31,726 nucleotides of DNA, taken from positions 1 through 31,726 of the IMG/VR virus record IMGVR_UViG_3300032093_000545. One strand, 5' to 3'. Below the pieces are notes generated by a model. It saw nothing but the letters and a program-made list of their open reading frames with translations, had not been told where the DNA came from and searched no databases. Both the position numbers and the translations under genes were made by a program. Numbering within the stretch: position 1 is the first letter of the stretch; each line of letters begins with the position of its first letter. This stretch comes from a virus. This document shows, piece by piece, positions 7,500 through 13,702 of the stretch.

Positions 7500-7629
7500 G
7501 ATAACATACAGAGTAAAGCTAAAGACTTGGGAAGAACGATACTTGATAGTAAGTGCTTACACTAAATCAGAAGCTAAAGAGAAATTTGAATTATGGAAAG
7601 GATTAATAACAGATATAAACGAGATATAA
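7486..7629 (+). CDS. Small hypothetical protein, 47 aa
   Basis: ATG 7486 overlaps the preceding gene by 14 bases and the frame ends one base before the next ATG. The 47-residue product begins MKRFKITYRVKLKTWEERYL and has the beta-beta-helix look of small proteins carrying the pattern IVSAYTKSEAKEKF. Function unknown. Confidence 0.6.
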   Translation: MKRFKITYRVKLKTWEERYLIVSAYTKSEAKEKFELWKGLITDINEI

Positions 7630-7630
7630 G

Positions 7631-7795
7631 ATGCCAGATATAGCAATGTGCAAGAATGAAACTTGCAAACTAAAAAAAGAATGTTATCGGTATATGGCAG
7701 AGCCATCTAAATATCGTCAAGCATACGCAGATATAAAACCTAATAAAAAAGGAGGATGCGACTACTTTATTAAATACTATTTACAAAAACACTAA
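7631..7795 (+). CDS. Small Cys-rich protein, 54 aa
   Basis: A 54-residue protein with four cysteines spaced CKNETCKLKKEC near the N-terminus and GGCDYF near the C-terminus, plus RYMAEPSKYRQAY between them. The arrangement suggests a small zinc-binding or iron-sulfur fold. Proteins with this exact pattern (MCKN-x2-C at the start and CxYF near the end) are common in Bacteroidota phage early regions, always without known function. Confidence 0.7.
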   Translation: MPDIAMCKNETCKLKKECYRYMAEPSKYRQAYADIKPNKKGGCDYFIKYYLQKH

Positions 7796-7819
7796 CATTT
7801 GAAAAAACTAATTAGCATT

Positions 7820-8248
7820 ATGAATTACAATATACAATCAATTACAGACACAAAAAACTCATTTCCTAAAAACACGAGGTTCGTCTTTGAGGATTTTTTA
7901 ATCGCTTGTCCTTTTTCTCTGGACTACCTTAGACAAGTTTCACGCAAACGTGAGGTTATGCAATGGCGACAGTTAGGAATGGTTTGGTTAGCAATAGAAA
8001 ATATGCATCTAAGCAAAGCAGGAAAGTTCTTTGATAAAGACCATAGCACAGTAATACACGCTTTAAAGGTTGTTAGGTTAGCTAATAACGGATTTGATTA
8101 TCTTCTAAAGGAAAAGATAGACAAGATTATGAACTGCATTGATTTAAGCGTTCCTTATTCTCACGATTCAAGCGAGAACGAAAAGAACTCTTTGATATAC
8201 CTGGAAAGATTAATTAAGAAAAAATTAGCTGCTGAAGGTATACTATAA
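7820..8248 (+). CDS. DnaA domain IV-like DNA-binding protein
   Basis: A 142-residue protein. Residues about 41-90 match the C-terminal DNA-binding domain (domain IV) of the bacterial initiator DnaA: SRKREVMQWRQLGM, then a helix-turn-helix ending in the DnaA signature FFDKDHSTVIHALK (70-83). In DnaA this signature contacts the DnaA box. The AAA+ ATPase domain of DnaA is absent, so the protein could bind host or phage DnaA boxes, either to block host initiation or to help phage replication. The frame is open to a TTG at 7799; I prefer ATG 7820, which loses no conserved sequence. It closes the first early operon; the next promoter follows at 8261. Confidence 0.75.
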   Translation: MNYNIQSITDTKNSFPKNTRFVFEDFLIACPFSLDYLRQVSRKREVMQWRQLGMVWLAIENMHLSKAGKFFDKDHSTVIHALKVVRLANNGFDYLLKEKIDKIMNCIDLSVPYSHDSSENEKNSLIYLERLIKKKLAAEGIL

Positions 8249-8260
8249 GTTAATAAGTAT

Positions 8261-8268
8261 TATATTTG
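8261..8268 (+). promoter_or_regulatory. Bacteroidota-type promoter P2 (-7 box)
   Basis: TATATTTG, a perfect -7 box, 13 bases after the previous stop. No TTG is found at the expected -33 position. The 5' leader to ATG 8293 ends AAAACAGAATAACT, shared with the other early promoters. Confidence 0.75.
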
Positions 8269-8292
8269 TAAACAATTCAAAACAGAATAACT

Positions 8293-8838
8293 ATGAAAAA
8301 AGAAGAAGTGGTAGACGTTCTACCGAAGACAGAAACGCTTTACACAAAGCTATGGAAAGCCAAACAAGAAATTGGTAAAGTAACTAAGGGTTCAAACAAT
8401 CCTTTCTTTAAATCAAAATACGCCGATTTAAACGCTTTATTAGAAGCAACTGAACCAATCCTATTAAAACACGGGTTAATCGTCTTACAACCTATTAAAA
8501 ACGGCTCTGTGTGTACTCAGATAATAGATGCTGATAGTGGAGATATGGTTGAAAGTATTTTAACCCTTCCAATTATAAGCGACCCACAGAAGTTAATTGC
8601 TTCTATTACTTACTACAGAAGAGGAACTTTACAGAGTTTATTATCCTTACAGGCTATTGATGACGATGGAAACACGGCACGAGAAGCGGTTAAAGAAACT
8701 AAGACCTTTCCACAGGATAGATTTGAAGCAGGACTTTCAAAAGTAGAAAGCGGAGAAATTACATCTAAGCAATTTAAATCTGTTCTTAAATCATATGAAT
8801 TAACTGAGTTACAATATAAAGCACTTGAATTATTATGA
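8293..8838 (+). CDS. erf: ERF-family single-strand annealing recombinase
   Basis: A 181-residue ERF superfamily protein (P22 Erf-like). It should bind resected single strands and anneal homologous DNA in phage recombination. The family core is visible: NNPFFKSKYADLNALLEAT (35-53), KHGLIVLQ (59-66), and SITYYRRGTLQSLLSL (104-119) followed by DDDGN (123-127). The conserved Tyr usually seen after YYRR is replaced by Gly here (YYRRGTLQ where YYRRYTLQ is common). It forms a pair with the exonuclease that follows (ATGA overlap), the standard two-component recombination module. Confidence 0.88.
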   Translation: MKKEEVVDVLPKTETLYTKLWKAKQEIGKVTKGSNNPFFKSKYADLNALLEATEPILLKHGLIVLQPIKNGSVCTQIIDADSGDMVESILTLPIISDPQKLIASITYYRRGTLQSLLSLQAIDDDGNTAREAVKETKTFPQDRFEAGLSKVESGEITSKQFKSVLKSYELTELQYKALELL

Positions 8839-9506
8839 GAATCAGATGCAGCGCAATAGGAAAAATTATGACTTCTCCCCGAACTAAAGGGGAGTTGTTA
8901 TCTGAAACGGCAAAATCTTACGTTCAGGATTATTTTAAAGAAAAGGAGTTAGGAATCTCTAAGGAGTTTTGGAGTCGATACACGGACAAAGGTTTACAGA
9001 TGGAAGACGAAGCTATAGAATTTGCTTCTCAAGTTTTAGGATGGGACTTTGTAGTTAAAAACACGGAGCGATTTAATAACGATTGGATAACCGGAGAACC
9101 AGATGTAATTACAAAGGACTTACTTGCTGATATTAAATGCTCTTGGGATGGTTCTACATTTCCTTTATTTGATTCTGAATTAAAGAATAAAGATTATTTT
9201 TGGCAAATGCAAGGATATATGTGGCTTACAGGATTAGAACAAGCTGAACTGGTTTACTGTTTAATGAATACTCCACACGCAATAGTAGAAGACGAGGTAC
9301 GTAGAGCGCATTGGAAAGCTAATCTTATTGATGAGGATTTAGATTTACGTGAGGCGGTGCAATCTCAGCATAACTTCGACCACATACCAAACAACTTACG
9401 AATTAAACGATTCATAGTAGAAAGAAACGAAGATGCTATTGAGAATATTAAAGAGAAAGTAGAGTTAGCACGAGAGTATTACGGACAATTAAAGAGTATT
9501 TTATGA
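8835..9506 (+). CDS. YqaJ-like viral recombinase (5'-3' exonuclease, lambda Exo type)
   Basis: A 223-residue PD-(D/E)XK nuclease of the YqaJ/lambda-exonuclease group. Motifs: GLQMEDEAI (53-61, contributes the first acidic residue), TGEPDVI with D90, LADIKCSW with D99 and K101, and the Gln-rich helix WQMQGYMWLTG. It would resect double-strand ends to give the substrate for the ERF protein encoded just upstream; together they repair and concatenate phage DNA. Confidence 0.88.
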   Translation: MRIRCSAIGKIMTSPRTKGELLSETAKSYVQDYFKEKELGISKEFWSRYTDKGLQMEDEAIEFASQVLGWDFVVKNTERFNNDWITGEPDVITKDLLADIKCSWDGSTFPLFDSELKNKDYFWQMQGYMWLTGLEQAELVYCLMNTPHAIVEDEVRRAHWKANLIDEDLDLREAVQSQHNFDHIPNNLRIKRFIVERNEDAIENIKEKVELAREYYGQLKSIL

Positions 9507-9589
9507 AAGAAGTTGTATGTTTAACCTTATCAGTAATTGGTTTACTGATTTCAGTTTATGTAATAATTAGAGAGTATTTAAGAGGATGA
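9503..9589 (+). CDS. Very small membrane protein, 28 aa
   Basis: ATG 9503 overlaps the exonuclease stop and the stop overlaps the next ATG (9586). The product is essentially one transmembrane helix (CLTLSVIGLLISVYVII) with a charged end REYLRG. Perfect coupling on both sides supports translation. It could modulate a host membrane protein, but nothing in the sequence says which. Confidence 0.55.
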   Translation: MKEVVCLTLSVIGLLISVYVIIREYLRG

Positions 9590-9771
9590 AAGATAGTATA
9601 GTAGAATCCGTTGTTACTCAATTTAAAGCACGTTCAAGAGTAGGAATAGATAAATACGGAGTAACACTTGACAGAACAGATTTAAGTACGTTAGAATGGC
9701 TAAAACATCTACAAGAAGAATTAATGGATGCAACGCTATATATTGAAAAACTAAAACAAGAATTAAAATGA
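9586..9771 (+). CDS. Small helical phage protein, possible MazG-like relative, 61 aa
   Basis: A 61-residue protein with FKARSRVGIDKYGVTLDR and LEWLKHLQEELMDATLYIE. The second motif (W..H..EE..D...Y) resembles the metal-binding helix of all-alpha NTP pyrophosphatases of the MazG type, and similar short proteins are common in phages. It is much shorter than a full MazG domain, so activity is uncertain and oligomerisation would be needed. Confidence 0.6.
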   Translation: MKDSIVESVVTQFKARSRVGIDKYGVTLDRTDLSTLEWLKHLQEELMDATLYIEKLKQELK

Positions 9772-10040
9772 AACAACTATTTATTATCGCAGCTTTATTT
9801 TTAGCTTCGTGCAGCAAAGACAATCCACAACCAAACAAACCTATTAAGGATTGTGATTGTGATAGAGCAATGGAACACACTAAATTCTATATAGTAGGTG
9901 ATGCTCAAACAGGAAGTTCTGGCTATTATTTTGGTACTTATGTATTAATAAACGATTGCACAGGAGTTCAATATAATGGAAATTGGAATACTAATAATGG
10001 GGATTCAGAACCAATTAACGGAGAATGTTATACAAAATAA
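9768..10040 (+). CDS. Small lipoprotein, candidate superinfection-exclusion protein
   Basis: A 90-residue protein with a signal peptide (MKQLFIIAALFLASC) ending in a lipobox, LASC, with the lipidated Cys at residue 15. The mature part begins CSKDNPQPNKP, close to the charged signals that send Bacteroidota lipoproteins to the cell surface. The remainder is beta-rich with four further cysteines (CDCD, NDC, GEC), possibly two disulfides. A phage-made outer-membrane lipoprotein in an early operon is typical of superinfection exclusion (as T5 Llp). No homolog is recognised, so the role is inferred from localisation. Confidence 0.75.
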   Translation: MKQLFIIAALFLASCSKDNPQPNKPIKDCDCDRAMEHTKFYIVGDAQTGSSGYYFGTYVLINDCTGVQYNGNWNTNNGDSEPINGECYTK

Positions 10041-10066
10041 TTAATAACCAATAAATAAAAAGTAAA

Positions 10067-10303
10067 ATGGAGTACAATAACACGAACAAAGTTGTAATTT
10101 TTAAAAACAACAAGAAAGAAAAAGAAACTCAACCAGATTATACGGGTACAGTGAACGTAGAAGGTAAAGATTATTCTGTGAGTCTGTGGATTAAAGAAGG
10201 TAAGGCAGGAAAGTTTTTTGCGGGTTCAATTCAAGAACCATTTAAAAAGATGGAAAACACTTCTGATAAGATTAGAAACGAAAGTTCTGGACTTCCCTTC
10301 TAA
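10067..10303 (+). CDS. Small DNA-metabolism protein with SSB-like C-terminal tail
   Basis: A 78-residue protein: basic N-terminal part (FKNNKKEKETQPDYTGTVN), a beta-rich core (YSVSLWIKEGKAGKFFAGS), a flexible linker, and the C-terminus SSGLPF. Bacteroidota phage genomes often carry this protein beside recombination genes. The final LPF resembles the conserved tip of bacterial SSB, which recruits helicases and nucleases. It might bind single-stranded DNA or mimic the SSB tail; the fold is not established. Last gene before the structured leader RNA. Confidence 0.65.
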   Translation: MEYNNTNKVVIFKNNKKEKETQPDYTGTVNVEGKDYSVSLWIKEGKAGKFFAGSIQEPFKKMENTSDKIRNESSGLPF

Positions 10304-10325
10304 AACAAAATACAAATAATTTAGT

Positions 10326-10333
10326 TATATTTG
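10326..10333 (+). promoter_or_regulatory. Bacteroidota-type promoter P3 (-7 box)
   Basis: TATATTTG, a perfect -7 box. No convincing -33 TTG is present, so it may need an activator. The predicted start (about 10338-10341) falls at the first base of the hairpin structure described in the next entry, which supports the assignment. Confidence 0.75.
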
Positions 10334-10337
10334 TACA

Positions 10338-10429
10338 AGCGTTCATCCGACATTATAAACGCTAAGGTATTATTGAGCCATTTTAATGAACAAGAGGTCG
10401 GATGCTTGGGATTTAAAGTGGCTTTTTTT
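10338..10429 (+). ncRNA. Structured leader RNA: two hairpins with complementary loops, second hairpin a terminator
   Basis: Starting where transcription from the 10326 box should begin, hairpin 1 is AGCGTT (10338-10343) / AACGCT (10358-10363). Its 14-base loop contains CATCCGAC (10344-10351). Hairpin 2 is AGCCATTTTAA (10376-10386) / TTAAAGTGGCT (10413-10423, one G-U pair), and its 26-base loop contains GTCGGATG (10397-10404). The two loop elements are perfectly complementary over 8 bases. Hairpin 2 is followed at once by seven T. The transcript could be a ~90-base small RNA or an attenuator controlling the replication genes downstream. I recognise no known riboswitch or Rfam family. The structure is read from sequence; the function is inferred. 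Confidence 0.7.
10376..10429 (+). terminator. Attenuator-type terminator within the leader RNA
   Basis: 11-bp stem 10376-10386 / 10413-10423 followed by T7 (10423-10429). The large loop carries the element complementary to the first hairpin loop, so formation of the loop-loop helix could change termination. Confidence 0.65.
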
Positions 10430-10448
10430 ATTTTATTTATTTTATTTT

Positions 10449-10634
10449 ATGAAGTACGTTTTAGATTGTGTAAACGAAAGAAGTTTACAAATTGAAATTG
10501 ATAGTTATGATACTATCAAAATTGGAATTGCAGATGAGAATGCAGTTAAAATTGTTTTTATTGATGAACGTGGATTATACGAATTAATAGGAGCATTGCA
10601 TCACATACAAAAACAAATTAAATCCGATAAGTGA
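10449..10634 (+). CDS. Hypothetical protein, 61 aa (or 82 aa from 10386)
   Basis: The frame is open from ATG 10386, but that start lies at the left arm of the terminator hairpin and adds an implausible hydrophobic stretch (WLFLFYLFYF) read from a T-rich tract. I prefer ATG 10449, giving a 61-residue soluble protein, MKYVLDCVNERSLQIEIDS, with alternating beta strands and a C-terminal helix (YELIGALHHIQKQIKS). Function unknown. The stop overlaps the start of the replication gene, and it is the first gene downstream of the leader RNA. Confidence 0.65.
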   Translation: MKYVLDCVNERSLQIEIDSYDTIKIGIADENAVKIVFIDERGLYELIGALHHIQKQIKSDK

Positions 10635-11272
10635 TGGCAAAGGAATTACCCTATTATAAGCACGAACCTTCGGAATGGTTGGAAGGAGAAATACAAATTT
10701 GTTCAGATGAAGCAATTGTATGTTTTATTAATCTATGTTCTGGCTATTGGCTTAAACTTGGATGCATTAGTTATGCATTTGCATTGCAAAAGTATTGCAG
10801 ACGTAATGCAAACATATTGCAGGAGTTAATTGATGCAGGAATGGTCGATAAAAATCAAGAAGAAATATCAATAAAATTCTTAGATAAACAGTTAAATGAG
10901 TTTAATGATATAAGCGGAAAACGTAGCAATGCCGCTAAAAAGAGATGGAGCGATGCAAATGCATTGCAAGTGCATAGCAAAAGCAATGCTATAAGAGAAG
11001 AGAAGATAAGAGAAAAGAATATGTTTATAGCACCTACACATCAAGAAGTAGTTGAATATTGTAATGAAAGAAATAATAACGTAGATGTAAATAAATTTAT
11101 AGACTTTTACGATTCTAAAGGTTGGATGGTAGGCAAGAATAAGATGAAGGATTGGAAAGCCTGTATTCGTACTTGGGAAAAAAGTTCGACAGAACTTCCT
11201 AAACAACCTTTGAATATTGACCCATTAGTAGAACGTGCTAAAAAATTACAAGAGCAATATGGTATTAAGTAA
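10634..11272 (+). CDS. Replication initiator/primosomal protein containing an internal origin
   Basis: A 212-residue protein; ATG 10634 overlaps the upstream stop, and the GTG one codon earlier is less likely. The N-terminal ~85 residues (LPYYKHEPSEWLEGEI) resemble winged-helix replication-organiser domains (DUF1376/phage replisome organiser type). The C-terminal domain (VEYCNERNNNVDVNKFIDFY, then GWMVGKNKMKDWKACIRTWE) is the DnaD/DnaT-like module of phage helicase loaders. The linker between them (about residues 95-130) is encoded by repetitive TGCATTGC-like DNA, as in lambda O where the origin lies inside the initiator gene. It should bind the origin and load the ATPase/helicase encoded next. 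Confidence 0.8.
   Translation: MAKELPYYKHEPSEWLEGEIQICSDEAIVCFINLCSGYWLKLGCISYAFALQKYCRRNANILQELIDAGMVDKNQEEISIKFLDKQLNEFNDISGKRSNAAKKRWSDANALQVHSKSNAIREEKIREKNMFIAPTHQEVVEYCNERNNNVDVNKFIDFYDSKGWMVGKNKMKDWKACIRTWEKSSTELPKQPLNIDPLVERAKKLQEQYGIK
10761..11022. other. Candidate replication origin: iteron-like repeats followed by a purine-rich tract
   Basis: Inside the initiator gene, variants of TTGCATTGCA/TGCAATGC cluster twice. Cluster 1 is at 10761-10832 (GATGCATTAG, ATGCATTTGCATTGCA, ATTGCAG, AATGCAAA, ATTGCAGG). Cluster 2 is at 10925-10990 (GCAATGC, GATGCAAATGCATTGCA, GTGCATAGC, GCAATGC). A purine-rich tract with few T (10990-11020) follows. Iterons in the linker-coding part of the initiator plus an adjoining AT-rich strand-asymmetric tract is the lambda-type origin layout. 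No unwinding evidence is available from sequence alone. Confidence 0.6.
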
Positions 11273-12170
11273 CGGAAGCGCAAGAAAATACTTGCACGAT
11301 TATAAAGAAGGAAAAATTGCACAAGGTTTAGGTATTGGATGCAAGTTAGATGAGCATTTAAGATTTAAAGTAGGTCAGTATAATGGAATTCTTGGCGGAG
11401 ACAATGTGGGAAAAACTTATTTTATGACTTGGTATATGTTAGCTTTAACTACGAACCATAAATTAAAATGGGGTATATGGATGGATGAGAATTCAAAAGG
11501 ACAAGTATTAAGAGATTTAATACAAATGTATTCTGGCATACCATTTAAAAACTTGTCGCACGAAGAAATTGATTTGTATAATGATTATTTAGAAGATTAT
11601 TTTTTCTTTATTGACAATCGTCAACAATATAAACCACACGACTTGTTAAAAGAATTTGAATCAATACCTGCGGATGGATATTTTATAGACCCATTTAATC
11701 AGTTAGACCACGATATGAATTATGAAAGCAACATTAAATTTATACGTAGCTTAAAAAGATGGTGTAAGATTAATAAAAAGACTGCATATTTATCAATGCA
11801 TCCTGTGACTGCATCTGGAAGAAAAATAAGTGAATATCCTAAAGGTCACGATTGGGAAGGTCAACCTATGATTCCTAATAAATCAATGGCTGAAGGTGGA
11901 AAAATATTTGCTAATATGTGTGACGATTGGATTAATGTACATAGACTTACTAAATTAGAATCAATGCAATATTTTACACTTATTGATATTGATAAAATAA
12001 AGGACAAAGATACGGGCGGAACACAAACGATGAGCAATTCTCCGTTAATGTTTTACTATAATCACGGATTAGGATTTACTATTGATGCGGTTAATCCAAT
12101 AATAAGAGAAGCGCAAGGATTAAAACCTTTAGAACAGAATATTAACTTTGACGATAAACTCCCTTTTTGA
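11259..12170 (+). CDS. RecA/DnaB-like replicative ATPase (helicase candidate)
   Basis: A 303-residue P-loop ATPase of the RecA/DnaB superfamily, matching the C-terminal ATPase domain of replicative helicases. Walker A is GGDNVGKT (46-53); Walker B is GYFIDPFNQLD (140-150); YLSMHPV follows as the sensor-type strand. The C-terminal region (EGQPMIPNKSMAEGGK) is typical of phage DnaB-like proteins. The DnaB N-terminal collar domain is absent, so it is a minimal form. It ends FDDKLPF, the same kind of tip as bacterial SSB. I choose ATG 11259 over an upstream GTG (11235) because it leaves only a 14-base overlap with the initiator gene. Confidence 0.82.
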   Translation: MVLSNGSARKYLHDYKEGKIAQGLGIGCKLDEHLRFKVGQYNGILGGDNVGKTYFMTWYMLALTTNHKLKWGIWMDENSKGQVLRDLIQMYSGIPFKNLSHEEIDLYNDYLEDYFFFIDNRQQYKPHDLLKEFESIPADGYFIDPFNQLDHDMNYESNIKFIRSLKRWCKINKKTAYLSMHPVTASGRKISEYPKGHDWEGQPMIPNKSMAEGGKIFANMCDDWINVHRLTKLESMQYFTLIDIDKIKDKDTGGTQTMSNSPLMFYYNHGLGFTIDAVNPIIREAQGLKPLEQNINFDDKLPF

Positions 12171-12171
12171 T

Positions 12172-12444
12172 ATGAATATATTTGATGTAATACACGCTAA
12201 GACTTCTTTAGATGCAATTATAGGAAGCATCCGTCTTTCACTAAAAGACTTGAGAGAAAAATACCAACACAAGAAGGATTTGATTAGCAACTTAGAAAAA
12301 TACGAAGTATGGATGCTTGAGGCACGAGATACTTTTAGTGCTTTAGAAGATGAGAATAAGCAGTTAATGAAACGACTTGCTCAGTATCATTCTGAATATT
12401 TGAAGCTGAAACACGAAAATGAAGAACTAAAGAAATTTGTATGA
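12172..12444 (+). CDS. Coiled-coil hypothetical protein, 90 aa
   Basis: Starts two bases after the helicase stop; an upstream start (12148) would overlap the helicase and is rejected. The 90-residue product is helical, and residues 40-90 (LEKYEVWMLEARDTFSALE, then LMKRLAQYHSEYLKLKHE) form a clear heptad coiled coil. Function unknown; as a neighbour of replication genes, it could be a structural partner in the replisome. Confidence 0.7.
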   Translation: MNIFDVIHAKTSLDAIIGSIRLSLKDLREKYQHKKDLISNLEKYEVWMLEARDTFSALEDENKQLMKRLAQYHSEYLKLKHENEELKKFV

Positions 12445-12812
12445 ACGAAGAACAGTTATTTAATTATTTAAAAAAGCATTACATATACGACCTATCAAAA
12501 TGCGAAGACCAATTTTCAAGTTATGATTGTTTTAGTACAACTTATAGATGTGTGATTGAATTAAAATGTAGAACTAAACACTACTATGATTTGATGTTGG
12601 AGAAAACAAAGTACGATAGCTTAAAAAAATTAAACTGCAGTGCGCTTTACATTAATTCAACTCCAAAGGGAATCTATATTTTTAACATAAACGATATAAA
12701 GCCTAATTGGATAACGGACACTTCAATGCCTAAACAAACAGAATTTTCAAATAATGACAAAATAGAAAAGACATATACGTTAATTTCTGTACATAATTCT
12801 ATAAAAATATGA
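12441..12812 (+). CDS. Candidate PD-(D/E)XK nuclease, 123 aa
   Basis: A 123-residue protein with D29, then IELKCR (E40-L-K42) on a predicted beta strand, then a helix LMLEKTKYDSLKKL and a strand ALYINSTPKGIYIFNI. This order (acidic residue, ExK on a strand, helix, strand) is that of a minimal PD-(D/E)XK nuclease core. Similar small proteins occur in the recombination region of Bacteroidota phages. Activity is inferred from the motif only. It is coupled by overlap to both neighbours and precedes NinG. Confidence 0.55.
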   Translation: MNEEQLFNYLKKHYIYDLSKCEDQFSSYDCFSTTYRCVIELKCRTKHYYDLMLEKTKYDSLKKLNCSALYINSTPKGIYIFNINDIKPNWITDTSMPKQTEFSNNDKIEKTYTLISVHNSIKI

Positions 12813-13333
12813 AGCCAAAGAAATGCCGTGTATGTAAATCTGAGTTTACGCCTATATACACTACTTCACAGAGCGTTTGTTCTCTTAAATGTGCGGTGGT
12901 TAATGCGGAGGTTAAAAAGTCTAAAGCGTGGAATGAACGTAAGAGGATACTAAAAGACGAACTAACTACGGTGCAGGATTTAATGAAGGTAGCACAACAG
13001 GTATTTAACAAGTACATTCGTTTAAGAGACGAAGGTAATTTATGTATAAGCTGCGGTAAGATACCAAAGAAAGGTAACGCAGGTCACTTCTATTCAGCAG
13101 GTGGACACTTCAACGTGAGGTTCGATGAGCGCAATGTACATCTTCAATGTGAATACTGTAATTCGTTTTTATCTGGCAACCTTTTGCCTTATCGTGAAAA
13201 TCTTTTAGTTAAGTTAGGATATGAAGAATTCGAGAGTTTAAGCGCTGACGCTATGAAAACACGAAAGTTTACAAGAGAAGAATTAAAAGAGATTATAGAA
13301 ATTTACAAGCAAAAAATAAAAGATGAATTTTAA
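12809..13333 (+). CDS. ninG: NinG/Rap-type recombination protein
   Basis: A 174-residue protein of the lambda NinG (Rap) family, a structure-specific endonuclease acting on recombination intermediates. Visible features: an N-terminal zinc knuckle (C6, C9, C24, C28), a helical linker, and the nuclease part with CISCGK (C79, C82), GNAGHFYSAGG (H93, H100) and HLQCEYCNSF (C114, C117), an HNH-like metal-binding arrangement. It would resolve branches made by the ERF/exonuclease pathway. It overlaps the next gene by 11 bases. Confidence 0.88.
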   Translation: MKPKKCRVCKSEFTPIYTTSQSVCSLKCAVVNAEVKKSKAWNERKRILKDELTTVQDLMKVAQQVFNKYIRLRDEGNLCISCGKIPKKGNAGHFYSAGGHFNVRFDERNVHLQCEYCNSFLSGNLLPYRENLLVKLGYEEFESLSADAMKTRKFTREELKEIIEIYKQKIKDEF

Positions 13334-13673
13334 TAGCGATTTCAGATACGATTTAGAGATAGGACAGATTTACGAAAAGCAATTAAATGATTTATTTGGT
13401 AAAAAGATAGAGGTTAAAAGAGATTTTAAATGTTTAGAAACAGGTAATATATTTATAGAATACGAATCAAGAAATAAGAAAAGCGGAATAGCAACTACAG
13501 AAGCAGACTATTGGTGTTATTGGTTAAGCGATGAGCATTGTGTTTTTATAAAAACAAGTAGACTAAAGGAAATGTGTAGGATTTACATAGGAACAAACAG
13601 AGATGTTTTAGGTGGAGATTCAAACACGAGCAAAGGAATTTTACTTCCAACTATTGATTTATTAAAAAGTTAA
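13323..13673 (+). CDS. PD-(D/E)XK-like endonuclease, 116 aa
   Basis: A 116-residue protein with LEIGQIYEKQL (helix with E19), KIEVKRDF (EVK-x-D, 30-34), TGNIFIEYES (40-49) and SGIATTEADYW (54-64). This pattern is that of small phage nucleases of the PD-(D/E)XK superfamily (Holliday junction resolvase-like), where the EVK and IE strands build the active site and the SGI..T.ADYW segment is the conserved third element. The nuclease gene cluster 12441-13673 therefore probably holds three nucleases in a row. Confidence 0.68.
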   Translation: MNFNSDFRYDLEIGQIYEKQLNDLFGKKIEVKRDFKCLETGNIFIEYESRNKKSGIATTEADYWCYWLSDEHCVFIKTSRLKEMCRIYIGTNRDVLGGDSNTSKGILLPTIDLLKS

Positions 13674-13682
13674 TTATATTTG
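13654..13682 (+). promoter_or_regulatory. Bacteroidota-type promoter P4
   Basis: TTG (13654-13656), 18-base spacer, TATATTTG (13675-13682). It lies over the end of the preceding gene. The leader to ATG 13703 ends AAAACAGATAACT, as at the other early promoters. Confidence 0.85.
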
Positions 13683-13702
13683 AACCATAAAAACAGATAA
13701 CT

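Noticed and set aside
10386-10448. N-terminal extension of the gene at 10449, or a leader peptide
   Set aside because: It overlaps the terminator hairpin and its T-rich tail codes for an unlikely Phe/Tyr/Leu run. Kept only as an alternative.
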